Origin: Thermoactinomyces intermedius
GTDB taxonomy: Bacteria > Bacillota > Bacilli > Thermoactinomycetales > Thermoactinomycetaceae
Reading direction: 5' to 3' (one strand)
NCBI RefSeq assembly: GCF_016055025.1
Contig: NZ_JAECVW010000012.1
DNA length: 62,142 nt
Shown: piece after piece, positions 23,369-31,812 of the stretch
How positions within the stretch are numbered: the first letter of the stretch is position 1
Layout: each line of letters starts with the position of its first letter
Position numbers and translations under genes: made by a program
The notes under the pieces: model-generated
Told to the model about the DNA's origin: nothing
Database searches by the model: none
The model's input: only the letters and a program-made list of their open reading frames with translations

Positions 23369-24001
23369 ATGCAAAAAGATGAACGGGAAAAAGGAAAATT
23401 ATCCTTTATTCAAGAGGCGAGACGGGAACAGATCATTCAAGCCGCCATTGAAACACTGGGAGAGATTGGATATGTGAAAGCCAGCTTGTCCAAGATCGCC
23501 AAAAAAGCTGGCATTTCCACCGCTCTGATTTCTTATCATTTTCGGGATAAGGAAGACTTGATGTATCATGTGTTGATGAAACTGATGGGGGATTTGTCTG
23601 CTTATGTTTTGGAGAGGGTTCACAAGAAAACAACCCCCTTGGACAAGTTGCATGCCTTCATTGAAGCCAGTTTGGCTTACCAGGGAACCCACCATCAGAA
23701 AAATGTGGCTTTGATTGAAATCATTTTTAATGGCAGAACACCAGATCATATTCCTTATTATCTGCTTGGTGACTCAGAAGAGGATCCTCTTCAGAAGGAG
23801 CTGCGGAATATTTTAAGGAAAGGGCAGAAAGAAGGAGTTTTTGGAGACTTTCATTTGGATGTGATGGTTCACGTCATTCAGGGATCAATCGGAGAATACA
23901 TGCTGGATTCAGGTCTTATGCAAAAGGTGGATTTGGAAACATACAGCCGGGAACTGATCCGGATCCTCGATCAGACTGTCAAAGTCGGCGGGCAGGAGTG
24001 A
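23369..24001 (+). CDS. TetR-family transcriptional regulator
   Basis: The 210-residue product has the TetR HTH at residues ~17-60 ('QIIQAAIETLGEIGYVKASLSKIAKKAGISTALISYHFRDKEDL'), followed by a helical ligand domain typical of FadR-like and QacR-like members. The ATG at 23369 is preferred to the in-frame GTG at 23360, because GAGAGGTG lies six bases upstream. The upstream palindrome TTGATTGA...TCAATCAA (22862-22881) resembles operators of the fatty-acid regulator FadR (TGAATGA type), so an acyl-CoA ligand is possible but unproven. It ends in a terminator hairpin. Confidence 0.85.
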   Translation: MQKDEREKGKLSFIQEARREQIIQAAIETLGEIGYVKASLSKIAKKAGISTALISYHFRDKEDLMYHVLMKLMGDLSAYVLERVHKKTTPLDKLHAFIEASLAYQGTHHQKNVALIEIIFNGRTPDHIPYYLLGDSEEDPLQKELRNILRKGQKEGVFGDFHLDVMVHVIQGSIGEYMLDSGLMQKVDLETYSRELIRILDQTVKVGGQE

Positions 24002-24059
24002 AATTAAAAGTTTCGTTTCCGATGTCGTGAAGAGGAGAAAAGGGGGATGTCAAAGCTGC

Positions 24060-24100
24060 AACCGGCTTTCATCCGAGGGGGAAAGCCGGTTTGGTTGCTT
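24060..24100 (+). terminator. Terminator after the TetR gene
   Basis: AACCGGCTTTC and GAAAGCCGGTT arms around a ten-base loop. It lies between the convergent TetR and xylR genes and can serve both. Confidence 0.8.
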
Positions 24101-24101
24101 T

Positions 24102-25307
24102 TCAGGTGAGGGAGAGGGATTCCATTTCAGTGATTTTTTGATTGGAAAAGAAGTCCGAAATGGCAAAGGAAGCGGCGCCGAGGGCCGTTGAATCGTCTTT
24201 CAGTTTGGAAAAACGAAGGCGGGTTGCAAAGGGATGATGGTTGGACAGCCGCTCTTCCAGGACGCGTTCAACGGGGTTTCTGATCCAGGGTTCAAAGCGG
24301 GCGATCCGGTTTCCGATAATCATGGCTTCGGGGTTGAATGTGTTCATGACATTGGTCAGGCCGATGCCGATGTATTCCCCCAACGTGTTCAGCAGTTGAA
24401 TGACTTCAACATTTCCTTTTTGGGCTTCGGTGTAAAGAACATCCAAGTCGGCTTCCGGATGACCGTCCGGGAGGTTCCGTTTGGAAGCCGCATCTAAAAG
24501 GGCGCTTTCCGATGCATACAATTCCCAGCAACCGCGGTTGCCGCACGAGCATTTTCTGCCCTGAAAGTCGATGGACATATGTCCCATTTCCCCGGCAATT
24601 CCCGTAAAGCCCCGGTAAAGTTGATGGTTGATCACGATCCCGGTTCCAATACCGATTCCGATGCTGATATACACCGAATTGGCAATGTTTTTGCCGGCCC
24701 CGTACAACTGCTCCCCGTGGGCGCCGGCATTGGCTTCGTTTTCGATTTTGACGGGAATATGGAATTTTTCTTCCATCACTTGTTTTAAATCCACGTTTCT
24801 CCATTTCAGATTGGGGGCGAATAAGATTTGCCCCTTGGAATCAACCAGCCCGGGAACCCCGATCCCGATGCCGACAATGCCGTACGGGCTGTCGGGGGCT
24901 TTTTGGATGAGGTTGCCCGTGACGGCCGTCATTTGGTCCACGACCGATTCCAGCCGGGTTGACTTTAATTTGCTCGTGTTTTTTTCAATGATGTTTCCGC
25001 TTAAATCCGTCAAGATTCCCGAAAGATAGTTCACGCCGACATCGATGCCGATGGCGTAACCGGCATGATGATGAAAATAAAGCATCACGGGCTTCCGGCC
25101 GCCGCTGGATTGGCCGGCGCCAATTTCTTTGACGAAGGATTCTTTCAACAATTCGGCAACCATGGTGGACACCGTGGCTTTGTTCAAGCCGGTCTCTTTG
25201 GAAATTTGGGCCCGGGAGATCGGACCTTTGTTTTTGATGGTGTGGAAAACAACGGATTTATTGATTTGTTTGACCAGGTTTTGATCGCCGGTTCTGAGTG
25301 CTTTCAT
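24102..25307 (-). CDS. xylR: Xylose repressor (XylR, ROK family)
   Basis: The 401-residue product has an N-terminal HTH (residues ~10-65: 'SVVFHTIKNKGPISRAQISKETGLNKATVSTMVAELLKESFV') and a ROK sugar-kinase-like effector domain. The latter shows 'YAIGIDVGVNYLSGILTDLSG', 'GIGIGVPGLVD', 'NEANAGAHGEQ' and the ROK zinc motif 'CSCGNRGCWELYAS'. Divergent from xylB, it likely binds the GTTTAA-CAA-TTAAAC palindrome at 25511 and is released by xylose. A promoter TTGCGC/TATGAT with 18-bp spacing lies around 25350-25380 on the minus strand. The start ATG follows AAGGAG. Confidence 0.9.
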   Translation of the reverse strand: MKALRTGDQNLVKQINKSVVFHTIKNKGPISRAQISKETGLNKATVSTMVAELLKESFVKEIGAGQSSGGRKPVMLYFHHHAGYAIGIDVGVNYLSGILTDLSGNIIEKNTSKLKSTRLESVVDQMTAVTGNLIQKAPDSPYGIVGIGIGVPGLVDSKGQILFAPNLKWRNVDLKQVMEEKFHIPVKIENEANAGAHGEQLYGAGKNIANSVYISIGIGIGTGIVINHQLYRGFTGIAGEMGHMSIDFQGRKCSCGNRGCWELYASESALLDAASKRNLPDGHPEADLDVLYTEAQKGNVEVIQLLNTLGEYIGIGLTNVMNTFNPEAMIIGNRIARFEPWIRNPVERVLEERLSNHHPFATRLRFSKLKDDSTALGAASFAISDFFSNQKITEMESLSLT

Positions 25308-25478
25308 TTCTTTTTTCTCCTTACTGCAACCTCTGTTGTTGAAATTTTATCATACTCCATGGTCTGCTTCATGCGCAATGATTGTTTATGGTTTATACAA
25401 AGTTTGGTTGTCAGCTGTCATGGATTTTGTATTTTATTAAACATAGAAATTATATCTTTGGATATATTTCTATTTTTA

Positions 25479-25528
25479 TTGACAACGCTTTCATCAAAGT
25501 GGTAATCTTAGTTTAACAATTAAACAAA
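25479..25528 (+). promoter_or_regulatory. xyl promoter with cre box and XylR operator
   Basis: TTGACA (25479-25484) and TAATCT (25503-25508) are 18 bases apart. TGACAACGCTTTCA (25480-25493) matches the CcpA cre consensus at every position and overlaps the -35. The palindrome GTTTAA-CAA-TTAAAC (25511-25525) just downstream matches the xylose operator type. So glucose represses and xylose induces this operon. Confidence 0.9.
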
Positions 25529-25656
25529 GTTTCGCTGAGTGTTGGCCGGAAAGGTTTTATGGATTGTCAGGGAATTGCATTAAATGACATAATATTCTTT
25601 CTACGTTTGCGGTTGAAAGAATCCACAGCCAACACGGAGACAGGAGCTGGTTCAAT

Positions 25657-27162
25657 ATGAAATACGTCATCGGCGTCGATTTGGGGACGAGTGCGGTCAA
25701 GTTGCTTCTTGTCAACCAGACGGGGGAAGTGGTGGCACAAGTATCCAAATCCTATCCGCTGTTTCAGGAACGGTCCGGGTGGAGCGAACAAAACCCGGAC
25801 GATTGGGTGAAGGCCACCATCAGCGGATTAAAAGAGCTTTTGCATCTGTTTGCGGGAGATCCCGGAGACATTGAGGGGATCAGCTTTTCCGGGCAGATGC
25901 ATGGTTTGGTTCTTCTGGATAAAAAACTGGAAGTGCTGAGAAACGCCATTTTGTGGAACGATACGCGCACAACCGAAGAATGCCGGGAGATCGAAGAGCG
26001 GGTGGGCAAAGAAAGGTTGCTCGAAATCACCAAAAACCCGGCTTTGGAAGGATTCACCCTGCCGAAACTCCTCTGGGTGAAAAAGCATGAACCTCATTTG
26101 TACCAAAAAGCGGGCGCTTTTGTCCTGCCCAAAGATTATGTGCGCTTTAAGCTCACCGGGAAGCTCCATATGGACTGTTCCGATGCGGCCGGCACCCTTT
26201 TGCTGAATGTCCCGGATAAAACATGGAGCCGGGAAATCGGGGAGCGGGTCGGGGTGGACATGCGCCTGTGTCCGCCGCTTGTTGACTCGGTGGATGAAGT
26301 CGGCACAGTCACGCCGGAAATCGCGAAAGAGACCGGCCTGTCACCGGCGACGCGCGTTTTTGCCGGTGGGGCGGATAATGCTTGCGGAGCGATCGGGGCC
26401 GGCATTTTAAAAGAAGGAAAAACGCTGGTCAGCATCGGGACTTCCGGAGTGGTTTTAACGTATGAAAAAGACGGAACCAAAGATTTTGGCGGAAAAGTTC
26501 ATTACTTTAATCATGGCGCCCCCGGTGCGTTTTACACCATGGGCGTCACGTTGGCCGCCGGGTACAGTTTGTCCTGGTTGAAAGAGGTCTTTGCCAATGA
26601 TGAGGATTTTGACGATCTGTTAAACGGGATCGACCGGATTCCCCCCGGTGCGAACGGCCTGCTTTTTACCCCTTATATTGCCGGGGAACGGACGCCGCAT
26701 GCCGATGCCCTGATTCGCGGCAGTTGGATCGGATTGGACAGCTCGCATCAAAAGGAGCATTTGGTCCGTTCCGTGTTGGAGGGGATCACTTTTTCGCTGA
26801 ATGAATCCGTGGAAATGTTCCGTGCACACGGCAAAAAGGTGGATCAGGTGATCTCCATCGGCGGCGGGGCCAAAAATGAAACCTGGCTGCAAATGCAGGC
26901 GGATATTTTCGGCGCCAAAGTCGTGAAACTGAAAAGCGAACAAGGACCGGGGATGGGAGCGGCCATGCTGGCGGCTGCAGGATGCGGCTGGTTTGCATCG
27001 TTATCAGAATGTGCGGAGCAATTCGTCAAAGCCGAACAGGTGTATGAACCGGTTCCGGAAAACGTGAAAAAATACCGGCAATTGTTTCGGATCTACCGGG
27101 AAATTTATCCGGCCACCAGCGGAATGAGCCGCCAATTGCAGGCGTTCCGCCATGGAGGATGA
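25657..27162 (+). CDS. xylB: Xylulokinase (XylB)
   Basis: The 501-residue FGGY kinase phosphorylates D-xylulose. Motifs: 'YVIGVDLGTSAVKLLLVNQTGEVVAQVSKSYPL' (phosphate loop), 'GWSEQNPDDWV', 'SFSGQMHGLVLLD' (typical of XylB, with the GQMHG substrate loop), 'LWNDTRT', 'GGADNACGAIGAGILKEGKTLVSIGTSGVVLT', and 'SIGGGAKNETWLQMQADIFGAKV'. It is the first gene of the XylR-controlled operon. Unusually, xylA (xylose isomerase), the normal partner directly upstream, is missing here; the 125 bases between operator and xylB do not code for a remnant I can recognise. Confidence 0.95.
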   Translation: MKYVIGVDLGTSAVKLLLVNQTGEVVAQVSKSYPLFQERSGWSEQNPDDWVKATISGLKELLHLFAGDPGDIEGISFSGQMHGLVLLDKKLEVLRNAILWNDTRTTEECREIEERVGKERLLEITKNPALEGFTLPKLLWVKKHEPHLYQKAGAFVLPKDYVRFKLTGKLHMDCSDAAGTLLLNVPDKTWSREIGERVGVDMRLCPPLVDSVDEVGTVTPEIAKETGLSPATRVFAGGADNACGAIGAGILKEGKTLVSIGTSGVVLTYEKDGTKDFGGKVHYFNHGAPGAFYTMGVTLAAGYSLSWLKEVFANDEDFDDLLNGIDRIPPGANGLLFTPYIAGERTPHADALIRGSWIGLDSSHQKEHLVRSVLEGITFSLNESVEMFRAHGKKVDQVISIGGGAKNETWLQMQADIFGAKVVKLKSEQGPGMGAAMLAAAGCGWFASLSECAEQFVKAEQVYEPVPENVKKYRQLFRIYREIYPATSGMSRQLQAFRHGG

Positions 27163-27186
27163 TCCTGTGGGAAGGAGGATGCGAAG

Positions 27187-29265
27187 GTGAAGGCAGACAA
27201 AGCATACCGGTTGTCTTTTACCGAAAAGGCCAGGGAAATCGTCAGCCAAATGACTTTGGAAGAAAAAGTGGATCTGATGAGCGGGAATCTGACGAGAGAA
27301 GACTTGGTAGAGGAAGATAAAAAAGGCATTCGCTACAATGAAGTGCCTTATGAAGCGGGCGGGAACCGCCGCCTGGGCGTGCCGGCCATCAAGTTTGTCG
27401 ACGGGCCGCGCGGGGCGGTGTCAGGCTATCGCAGCACCTGTTTCCCGGTTTCCATGGCCAGAGGTGCCACCTTTGACAGAAACTTGGAAGAAAGAATCGG
27501 CCGGGCGATCGGAAAAGAAGTGAAAGCGCTTGGCGGGAATTTGTTCGGGGGCGTTTGCATCAATCTTCCGCGCCATCCCGGATGGGGACGAAGCCAGGAG
27601 ACGTACGGGGAGGATTCGTTCCATCTGGGGGTGATGGGCTCTCACCTGACCAAAGGAGTCCAAAGCGAAAACGTGATTGCCTGCGTCAAGCATTTTGCTT
27701 TTAACAGCATGGAAAATGCCCGGTTCACGGTCAACGTGAAAGCGGACGAGCGCACGGAACGGGAAGTGTATCTGGCCCATTTCAAAGACGTGATCGACGC
27801 CGGGGCGGCTTGTGTGATGAGTGCTTACAACCGATACCAAGGAACGTATTGCGGGCATCATGACTATTTGCTGAACCAGGTGCTCAAAGGCGAATGGGAC
27901 TTTGACGGGTTTGTGATCAGCGACTTTTTGTGGGGAGTCCGGGATACGGTCGAAGCGGCCAACGGCGGGATGGACATCGAAATGAACGCTGTGAAATACT
28001 TTGGTGAAAAATTGGTGGAAGCGGTCAAAAACGGGCAAGTTCCCGAAAAGAAAATCGATGAAGCCGCCGTGCGCATTGTCCGGACGCTTCTGGCTTTTTC
28101 GGAAGCGGATGAAAAAACATACGGCGAAGAGGTTGTCGGCTGCAAGGAACATGTTGCCTTGGCGCTGGAAGCAGCGGAAAAGTCGATGACCCTGCTGCAA
28201 AACAAGCATGAGACGCTCCCGTTTTCCAAAGAACGTTGCAAGCGCATCGCAGTGATCGGGCGGCTGGGAAACAAGGAAAATACGGGCGATCATGGTTCCA
28301 GCCGGGTTTACCCCGCATATGTGGTGACGCCGGTGGAAGGAATCCGGCGGATGGTTCCTGATGCCGAAGTGATTTTTGATGACGGACAAGACATCGGCCG
28401 GGCCCGGAAATTGGCCGCCGCGGCGGATGCGGTCATTTTTGTGGTGGGCTATGACCATGATGATGAAGGGGAATATATCAACAATGCGCAGGATGACAGC
28501 GGCTTGTCCGCCATCGGTGCCGGGTTTGATGCGGTGGGCGGAGACCGGGTCCGTTCCCTGGGGCTCCATGAAGACGAGATCCGGTTGATCCAAGCCGTGG
28601 GGCCGGTGAATCAAAATTCCGCCGTCGTCTTGATCGGCGGGAACATGATCATGATCGAGGAGTGGAAAGATTCCGTGTCCGCCATTCTGATGGCTTATTA
28701 TCCGGGGATGGAAGGCGGCACCGCGATTGCCAAAACGTTATTCGGCGATGTGAATCCGGGCGGAAAGCTGCCGTTTGTCGTTCCCAAAAAAGAGAGCCAT
28801 CTCCCGCCGGTCGATTGGGAAGCCGATGAGATTATCTATGGGTATGACCATGGCTATGTCAAGTTGGACAAAGAAGGGATCGAGCCGTCTTTGCCATATG
28901 GATTTGGCTTGTCTTACACCACATTTGATCTGTATGATGCCGGATTTTCCGCCGGCGATGGCTGGATCATCGCCAGCTGTACAGTCAAAAACACCGGAAA
29001 CCGGGCGGGGGATGAAGTGATCCAGATGTATGTCGGATTCAGCCAGTCCAAAGTGGACCGGCCGGTAAAAGTGTTGCGCGGGTTTGAACGCGTCCGCCTC
29101 CAACCGGGAGAGTCCAAAAAAGTGGAGATCCGGTGCCCTGTTGATAAGCTGAAATGGTTTAATCCCAAAACCCGCCGGTGGGAGCTGGAGCACATGGAAT
29201 ATGAAGTCTATATCGGAAACAGCAGCCATGAGCGGGATTTGATCCAAGGCAAGGTCATGTTGTGA
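27187..29265 (+). CDS. Glycoside hydrolase family 3 (beta-xylosidase/beta-glucosidase)
   Basis: The 692-residue enzyme has the GH3 N domain (residues ~20-290), with nucleophile Asp246 in 'FDGFVISDFLWGV' and substrate motifs 'KFVDGPRGAV', 'RHPGWGRSQETYGED' and 'VKHFAFNS'. The GH3 C domain (~310-540) has 'AEKSMTLLQNK' and 'IAVIGRLG', and a C-terminal fibronectin-III-like domain (~590-690) ends it. There is no signal peptide, so it acts in the cytoplasm on imported oligosaccharides. The GTG start follows AAGGAGG. XylR control and the xylulokinase, GPH transporter and mutarotase neighbours suggest xylosides as substrates. The exact linkage is inferred. Confidence 0.85.
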   Translation: MKADKAYRLSFTEKAREIVSQMTLEEKVDLMSGNLTREDLVEEDKKGIRYNEVPYEAGGNRRLGVPAIKFVDGPRGAVSGYRSTCFPVSMARGATFDRNLEERIGRAIGKEVKALGGNLFGGVCINLPRHPGWGRSQETYGEDSFHLGVMGSHLTKGVQSENVIACVKHFAFNSMENARFTVNVKADERTEREVYLAHFKDVIDAGAACVMSAYNRYQGTYCGHHDYLLNQVLKGEWDFDGFVISDFLWGVRDTVEAANGGMDIEMNAVKYFGEKLVEAVKNGQVPEKKIDEAAVRIVRTLLAFSEADEKTYGEEVVGCKEHVALALEAAEKSMTLLQNKHETLPFSKERCKRIAVIGRLGNKENTGDHGSSRVYPAYVVTPVEGIRRMVPDAEVIFDDGQDIGRARKLAAAADAVIFVVGYDHDDEGEYINNAQDDSGLSAIGAGFDAVGGDRVRSLGLHEDEIRLIQAVGPVNQNSAVVLIGGNMIMIEEWKDSVSAILMAYYPGMEGGTAIAKTLFGDVNPGGKLPFVVPKKESHLPPVDWEADEIIYGYDHGYVKLDKEGIEPSLPYGFGLSYTTFDLYDAGFSAGDGWIIASCTVKNTGNRAGDEVIQMYVGFSQSKVDRPVKVLRGFERVRLQPGESKKVEIRCPVDKLKWFNPKTRRWELEHMEYEVYIGNSSHERDLIQGKVML

Positions 29266-29276
29266 TTTTTGTTGCG

Positions 29277-29307
29277 CACGGAAAAGGCCGGCCGGTTCTT
29301 TTCCGTG
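29277..29307 (+). terminator. Intra-operon hairpin
   Basis: Perfect ten-base arms CACGGAAAAG and CTTTTCCGTG around an 11-base loop, between the GH3 and GPH transporter genes. There is no T tract, so it may stabilise or process the mRNA and not terminate it. Confidence 0.5.
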
Positions 29308-29342
29308 TCCCGACATAAAATTTAAGCGTTTGGGGGATTTGT

Positions 29343-30725
29343 ATGGAACACATCCGGGAGTACAAACCACAACCCAAAGACGGGAAAACCCCGAAGTTGA
29401 CGATGCTGGAAAAACTGACGTTTGGAATCGGGGATTTCGGAGCCAATTTCAGTTGGACTTTCATCGCTTCTTTTATCACGATTTACATGACGGATACGGT
29501 GGGGATTGAAGCCGGGGTGATCGGAACAATTATTTTGATCGCCCGGATTTTTGACGGCTTCACGGATTTGTTCATGGGAAACATCATTGACCATACCCGG
29601 ACGAAAATGGGGAAAGCCAAACCGTGGGTGTTTTGGACGGCGCCGGTTCTCGGCATCCTGACATTCATGTTGTTTCATGTGCCGGATCATCTCAATGATA
29701 TTTGGAAAATTGCCTATATTTTTACGGTTTATCTTTTAATTTCCGCGGTTTTTTACACGGCGAACAATGTCGCTTATGCTTCATTGACCTCGTTTATGAC
29801 CAATCGTGAAAAAGACCGTGTCGCTTTGGGGAGCATCCGGTTTATTTTCGCCAATGCCGCGGTATGGGTTATCACCACGTTCACCACCGTGTTGGTCGGA
29901 TCCTTCGGCGGCGGCCAGCAAGGTTGGACCGTCACCGCGGCCATTTACGGGATGCTGTGCGCCGTTCCTTTGATGATTACCGGTTGGTTTGTCAAAGAAA
30001 GAAATGTGGCCAAGAAGAAAAAAGCAGAAACCAAAACCTCTTTTTTCCCGACCATGAAGGTGCTGTTGACAAACAAATATTTTATTCTGACTTTGATTTT
30101 GTACTTGTTGTGGTATCTGCGCCAAACGGAAACCGGGGCTAGAATTTATTATGTATCTTACATCTTCCATCAGCCGAATCTGATGGGCGTCTTAAGCACA
30201 GCCGGATTGATTCCTTTGCTGGCGGGCCTCTTTTTTGCCCCTTATTTGGTGGGCAAATTCGGAATGAAAAAAAGCGCCTGTGCCGGGTTGTTGATTTCAG
30301 CCGCCGGGTCCCTGGTGATGATGTTGTTTTCCGAAAATTTGATCGCCTTGATCATCGGCATTGTGATCAACGCCATCGGATTGGTCCCCTTGCAGGCCGG
30401 GTTGAGTGCCATTGTGGCGGATGTGGGAGATCTGGTTTATTGGAAATCCGGTGTGCCGGTTCAAGGATCGGTCTTCAGTCTGACCAGCGCCGGCATGAAA
30501 ATCGGACAAGGTCTCACCTCCGCTCTGGTCGGTTGGGCCTTGCAAATCGGAGGGTACGTGGCTAATGCCGGTGCCCAGCCGGAAAGTGCCGTTTTCGCGA
30601 TCAAGTCGATGTTTATTTATTTTCCGTTCCTCGTCATTCTCTTGATGCTTGGGGTGCTAATGCTGTTGGATTATGAAAAAAGGATGCCGAAAATCAGACA
30701 GGAAATGAAAAGCAGAAATCATTGA
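29343..30725 (+). CDS. Glycoside-pentoside-hexuronide (GPH) sugar:cation symporter
   Basis: The 460-residue protein has 12 predicted helices and the GPH signature. 'LTFGIGDFGANFSWTFIASFITIYMTDTVGI' opens it, then 'RIFDGFTDLFMGNIIDHTRTKMGKAKPWVFWTAPV' (the RxxDxxxDxxxGxxxDxTxTxxGxxRPW motif), and a later helix 'GLVPLQAGLSAIVADVGDLVYWKSGVPVQG'. GPH members in xyl clusters (XynP) import xylosides with H+ or Na+. It lies 77 bases after the GH3 gene and 13 bases before galM. Confidence 0.9.
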   Translation: MEHIREYKPQPKDGKTPKLTMLEKLTFGIGDFGANFSWTFIASFITIYMTDTVGIEAGVIGTIILIARIFDGFTDLFMGNIIDHTRTKMGKAKPWVFWTAPVLGILTFMLFHVPDHLNDIWKIAYIFTVYLLISAVFYTANNVAYASLTSFMTNREKDRVALGSIRFIFANAAVWVITTFTTVLVGSFGGGQQGWTVTAAIYGMLCAVPLMITGWFVKERNVAKKKKAETKTSFFPTMKVLLTNKYFILTLILYLLWYLRQTETGARIYYVSYIFHQPNLMGVLSTAGLIPLLAGLFFAPYLVGKFGMKKSACAGLLISAAGSLVMMLFSENLIALIIGIVINAIGLVPLQAGLSAIVADVGDLVYWKSGVPVQGSVFSLTSAGMKIGQGLTSALVGWALQIGGYVANAGAQPESAVFAIKSMFIYFPFLVILLMLGVLMLLDYEKRMPKIRQEMKSRNH

Positions 30726-30738
30726 GGGAGGGAATCCG

Positions 30739-31776
30739 GTGCAGGTTCAAACCATCCGGCTCCACGGAAAGTGGAAAAAATTCATTCTCCAAAACGGGGA
30801 AGGAATCGAAATCCATGTCTTAAACTATGGCGGAGTCATCCAAAAAATCATGGTTCCGGATCGTTTTGGCAAGGTGGAAAACGTTGTTTTGGGGTATGAA
30901 AAGGAAAAAGATTATGAGACCGATCCTTATTATCTCGGGGCGTTGATCGGGCCGGTGGCAGGCCGGATCCAAGGGGCCGAATTTCAATGGAATGATCAAA
31001 CATTTAAACTGGAAAAAAATGAGGGGAACAATCATTTGCACGGCGGATCGCAGGGGTTTCACCAAGTGATTTGGGAAGCGGAACCGCTTCAAACACCGGA
31101 GGGGGTCGGCGTGAAGCTGTGTCATGAGAGAAAAGACGGAGAGAGCGGATATCCCGGAAACATCAAAGTAACGGTGATCTATTGGCTGAACCGGAAAAAT
31201 GAGTTGCTCATGGATTATCAAGCCGTCACGGACCGGACGACCCCGGTCACCTTGACCAACCACACCTATTTTAATTTGTCGGGAAACTTGAAGGATACCG
31301 TTGGGAACCACCGGGTGCGGATGAATGCTTCCCGTTTTGCGGAATTGGACGAAGCGTTGCTTCCGACGGGAAGAATCCTTTCCGTCCGCCATACCCCGTT
31401 TGATTTTGGGCAGGGACGAAAGCTGAAAGACGGTTTTACCGGCAGCCATCCGCAAAACCGGATGGTTGGCGGCGGATATGACCATTATTTTTTCTTTGCT
31501 TCCAATCCGGGATGCGTGTCGGTCGAAGAAGCCGAAAGCGGCCGGATGATCGAGATCGTTACAAACCAGCCCGGGATGGTTCTGTATACATCCAATCAGA
31601 TGAAAAAGGACCGGATGCTGGCGGGGGGATGGTCGAAAAAATATTTGGGAGTTTGTTTTGAAACACAAGCATCGCCTGCCTCCTTGCATGATCAGAGGTT
31701 TCCGTCCGTCCTTTTAAAGAGGGATGAAGTTTACCGCAAAAAAACGGTCTTTTCATTTCACATCCGGAAAAGGTAA
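30739..31776 (+). CDS. galM: Aldose 1-epimerase (mutarotase, GalM)
   Basis: The 345-residue product interconverts alpha and beta sugar anomers. Family motifs are 'NYGGVIQKIMVPDR' (residues ~27-40), 'GPVAGRIQGAEF', 'NNHLHGGSQGFHQVIWEAE' with the catalytic His, 'LTNHTYFNLSG' (second His), 'GGGYDHYFFF' and the catalytic Glu region 'GVCFETQASP' near the end. The GTG start follows GAGGGAGGG. As last gene of the xyl operon it supplies the anomer that the isomerase needs. Confidence 0.92.
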   Translation: MQVQTIRLHGKWKKFILQNGEGIEIHVLNYGGVIQKIMVPDRFGKVENVVLGYEKEKDYETDPYYLGALIGPVAGRIQGAEFQWNDQTFKLEKNEGNNHLHGGSQGFHQVIWEAEPLQTPEGVGVKLCHERKDGESGYPGNIKVTVIYWLNRKNELLMDYQAVTDRTTPVTLTNHTYFNLSGNLKDTVGNHRVRMNASRFAELDEALLPTGRILSVRHTPFDFGQGRKLKDGFTGSHPQNRMVGGGYDHYFFFASNPGCVSVEEAESGRMIEIVTNQPGMVLYTSNQMKKDRMLAGGWSKKYLGVCFETQASPASLHDQRFPSVLLKRDEVYRKKTVFSFHIRKR

Positions 31777-31783
31777 ATGGCGT

Positions 31784-31812
31784 CGCCCGGAAAAACGGGC
31801 GCTTTTTTTATT
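31784..31812. terminator. Bidirectional terminator between galM and the pucR-type gene
   Basis: CGCCCG/CGGGCG stem, loop GAAAAA, then CTTTTTTTATTT on the plus strand; the convergent regulator gene stop overlaps its end. Confidence 0.8.

Noticed and set aside
25529..25656. Remnant of xylA between the xyl operator and xylB
   Set aside because: I translated this stretch in the forward frames and found nothing like the XylA C-terminus, so it is treated as an untranslated leader.
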